Source: Isotricha intestinalis (Eukaryota; Ciliophora; Litostomatea; Vestibuliferida; Isotrichidae). From it: a DNA stretch of 20,519 nucleotides. Of this stretch, positions 18,706-20,519 are shown in pieces (position 1 is the stretch's first letter; each line of letters starts with the position of its first letter). Under the pieces are notes generated by a model. That model was not told where the DNA came from. It saw nothing but the letters and a program-made list of their open reading frames with translations, and ran no database searches. The DNA is taken from the NCBI GenBank assembly GCA_023807065.1, contig JAJJLU010000740.1, forward strand, positions 1 to 20,519, given 5' to 3'. The translations under genes were made by a program, and so were the position numbers.

Positions 18706-20349
18706 ATGTTTGGGGATGAAATTGATACTACAAAAAAAAAAATTGAAAAAACGTCATTGTCCATCGCCCACATAAATACAGAAAAAATCGAAAAAAATTT
18801 AAATTTAAATTTATCTCCTATCCTTCCTCCAAAAAGAAAATCTGTTAGTATAACAAGCGATATAAATGATATTTTAGAAGCAACAAACAATTCACCACAC
18901 AACAAAGAATATACCAATTTAATTCCAGTTGGTATAAAATGTAAAATTGAAGAGCATAAATCAAAATATATTTCTTTAGATAAACATAAATTGGCTTTTA
19001 TTTGTAAAAAATGTTTAGAATTAGGATTAGCAGAAAATAATTTGGAAATTCTTGAAGAAAAAGAAAAAAATAATTTTGAAAAAAATAAAAATGAAAATTT
19101 ATGTAATGAAAATTGTGGAAATATTTCTTATTTTTTATGTAAATCTTGTTATGAATTTTTATGTTATAATTGTTTAATGACAAAACATAATCATCATATA
19201 ATTGAAACAATTAATTATGAATCTAATGTTTTTCAAGATGACATTAATATTGAAATAAATATGCTTAATAAATTAATTGAAGCAATGAAAAATTTTAAAA
19301 CTAATGTTAAAATAAAAGAAAAAGAAAATAAAAATAATGGTTCTCAATTAATGAATGATTTATTTAACAATATTAATCAAACTTCAATTGTTATTAAAAA
19401 AATACTTGAAGAAAAAGTTTTAAATTTAATCAAAAATTTTAATGAACTTTTTGAAGGATTTGACAATGATAATTCATCAATATTTGAAGGAGTAAAAAAA
19501 TTGAAATCAGATATTAAAACTTCATTAATAGAGTTAGAACAATTAAATAAAACATTAAATGATAATTCTATCAACATAATAAATAAAATTGAAGTTCTTA
19601 AAGAAGGAAATAAAAAATATAAAGAAATTGAAAAAATAATAAAGTATTCAAATAATATTTTAAATGCAATAATTAGAAATGAATATCATACAAAAGAAAA
19701 TAACAATAAAAAACAATTACAAAAAGAAAGCATAAATTTAAGTTTAAAAACATTAGAGAATTCTGTAAATTATAGTATTAAAAGTGGAAGTAATAGTGAA
19801 TGTTTTCATTTAAATAGATTTAAAAGTTTCAAACATTATAATTTAATGTTTTTTAAATCTACTTCTTTAGCTTTTTCTACCAAAAAAGATATTTCTTTAG
19901 TAGGATTGAATTTATGTTCTTTATATTATCATAAAAAAAAATTAAAAGACCCTAATTTTTTAATGCAAAAAATTGAAGATAGAGAATATTTAAATATTGA
20001 AATTCAAATAAAAGAAAGTGAAGAAATCAAATTAAAAGAAAATAAACAATTATTAGGTGCTATTAATGTAAATGATCCTATTATTTCTTTATTTTTTAAT
20101 TCACCTATAAACATTGAAAAAAATAAATTTTATATTATAACTGTGAATAATATGTCAAAAAATAATTTTTATAGTGATTTTTGGACTGGAGCATGTCCTT
20201 CAATCACCCATGATAATTTAATTCAATTAATTCATTGTAATTGTACAGGAATATATTTTTCTTTTTCATCTCCTAAAGGGATCCAAAGTGATTTTAATGA
20301 ATTTTCAAATGGAATTATAGAAGGAATAATTTATAGTATAGCAAAATAA
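18706..20349 (+). CDS. TRIM-like protein: B-box, coiled coil, PHR domain
   Basis: A 547-residue protein ending in TAA. Residues 1-75 are Lys/Ser/Pro-rich. A first, partial B-box-like group is C79, H84, C100, C103. A second B-box is complete: C133, C137, C145, C148, C153, C156, H161 and H164, spaced as in B-box zinc fingers. Residues ~175-345 are Lys/Glu/Asn helices consistent with the coiled coil that follows B-boxes in TRIM proteins. Residues ~370-547 resemble a PHR domain (Pam/Highwire/RPM-1): SLAFSTKKDISLVGLNL, LNIEIQIKES, IISLFFNSPINIEKNKFY, SDFWTG, and the closing GIIEGIIYSI. There is no RING, so E3 ligase activity by itself is unlikely. PHR domains bind partners in ubiquitin and signalling complexes. 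It is the most telomere-proximal gene; its stop is 143 bp from the repeats. Confidence 0.9.
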   Translation: MFGDEIDTTKKKIEKTSLSIAHINTEKIEKNLNLNLSPILPPKRKSVSITSDINDILEATNNSPHNKEYTNLIPVGIKCKIEEHKSKYISLDKHKLAFICKKCLELGLAENNLEILEEKEKNNFEKNKNENLCNENCGNISYFLCKSCYEFLCYNCLMTKHNHHIIETINYESNVFQDDINIEINMLNKLIEAMKNFKTNVKIKEKENKNNGSQLMNDLFNNINQTSIVIKKILEEKVLNLIKNFNELFEGFDNDNSSIFEGVKKLKSDIKTSLIELEQLNKTLNDNSINIINKIEVLKEGNKKYKEIEKIIKYSNNILNAIIRNEYHTKENNNKKQLQKESINLSLKTLENSVNYSIKSGSNSECFHLNRFKSFKHYNLMFFKSTSLAFSTKKDISLVGLNLCSLYYHKKKLKDPNFLMQKIEDREYLNIEIQIKESEEIKLKENKQLLGAINVNDPIISLFFNSPINIEKNKFYIITVNNMSKNNFYSDFWTGACPSITHDNLIQLIHCNCTGIYFSFSSPKGIQSDFNEFSNGIIEGIIYSIAK

Positions 20350-20492
20350 AACTTATTTTAATAAATAATTTATTATTTAAATAAATTTTAAATAAAAAAT
20401 TAATATAATTATTCAATAGATTTAAAAAAAATCAAAAATTAATAAAATAATAAAGATGCTATTAAATATATTTAATATTCAAATATAATTTT
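20350..20492. other. Very short subtelomeric spacer
   Basis: 143 bp of nearly pure A/T that must also contain the 3' UTR of the B-box/PHR gene. No subtelomeric repeat or conserved element is visible. Confidence 0.75.
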
Positions 20493-20519
20493 ATTGGGGA
20501 TTGGGGATTGGGGATTGGG
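20493..20519 (+). repeat. Telomere, (ATTGGGG)n, chromosome right end
   Basis: Three perfect ATTGGGG heptamers plus ATTGGG run to the last base of the window. The G-rich strand points 5' to 3' outward, as at a real chromosome end. The unit differs from Tetrahymena TTGGGG and spirotrich TTTTGGGG by its added A and length of seven. The C-strand unit is CCCCAAT. The short array probably reflects read or assembly truncation. Confidence 0.92.

Overview
The window is very A+T-rich protist DNA: by eye, roughly 20% GC in coding and about 15% or less between genes. It ends at a telomere. The last 27 bases are a G-rich array of the heptamer ATTGGGG, running outward at the right edge. The eight reading frames are intronless and use the standard code: all three stops occur as terminators (TAG three times, TAA three times, TGA once; the eighth gene runs off the edge). 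The proteins (MORN/IQ, WD40 with coiled coil, B-box/PHR, large coiled coil, Asn/Lys-rich tracts) look ciliate-like. A G4-rich telomere with only about 143 bp between the last stop and the repeats also suggests a ciliate macronuclear chromosome end. Because the code is standard, I lean to a lineage such as the litostomes (for example rumen ciliates) over Tetrahymena or Paramecium. This placement is inference.

Layout. 1-958 (minus): 5' part of an unknown Asn/Lys-rich protein whose 3' end lies outside the window. 1974-3809 (minus): IQ-motif protein with eight MORN repeats. 3810-4737: divergent intergenic region. 4738-6804 (plus): unknown protein with two possible thioredoxin-like folds lacking a normal active site. 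Only 38 bp later, 6843-8705 (plus): a CWF19L1/Drn1 (CwfJ) family spliceosome-associated protein with an RRM-like domain inserted. 8706-10451: long spacer. 10452-11987 (plus): coiled-coil protein. 11988-12748: spacer with a GC-richer patch and a 20-bp perfect palindrome. 12749-13963 (plus): cystathionine gamma-lyase-like PLP enzyme. 15093-16589 (plus): seven-bladed WD40 protein with a coiled coil. 18706-20349 (plus): TRIM-like protein (B-box, coiled coil, PHR). Then a short spacer and the telomere.

There is no operon logic. The genes cover separate housekeeping and cytoskeletal roles: lariat and splicing metabolism, cysteine/H2S metabolism, and membrane, cortex or cilium scaffolding. The six plus-strand genes all point toward the telomere. 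I saw no transposon, tRNA, rRNA or CRISPR array. Most spacers look like plain A+T-rich DNA apart from a few hairpins and one patch (12362-12512) that could be a structured RNA or a regulatory element.
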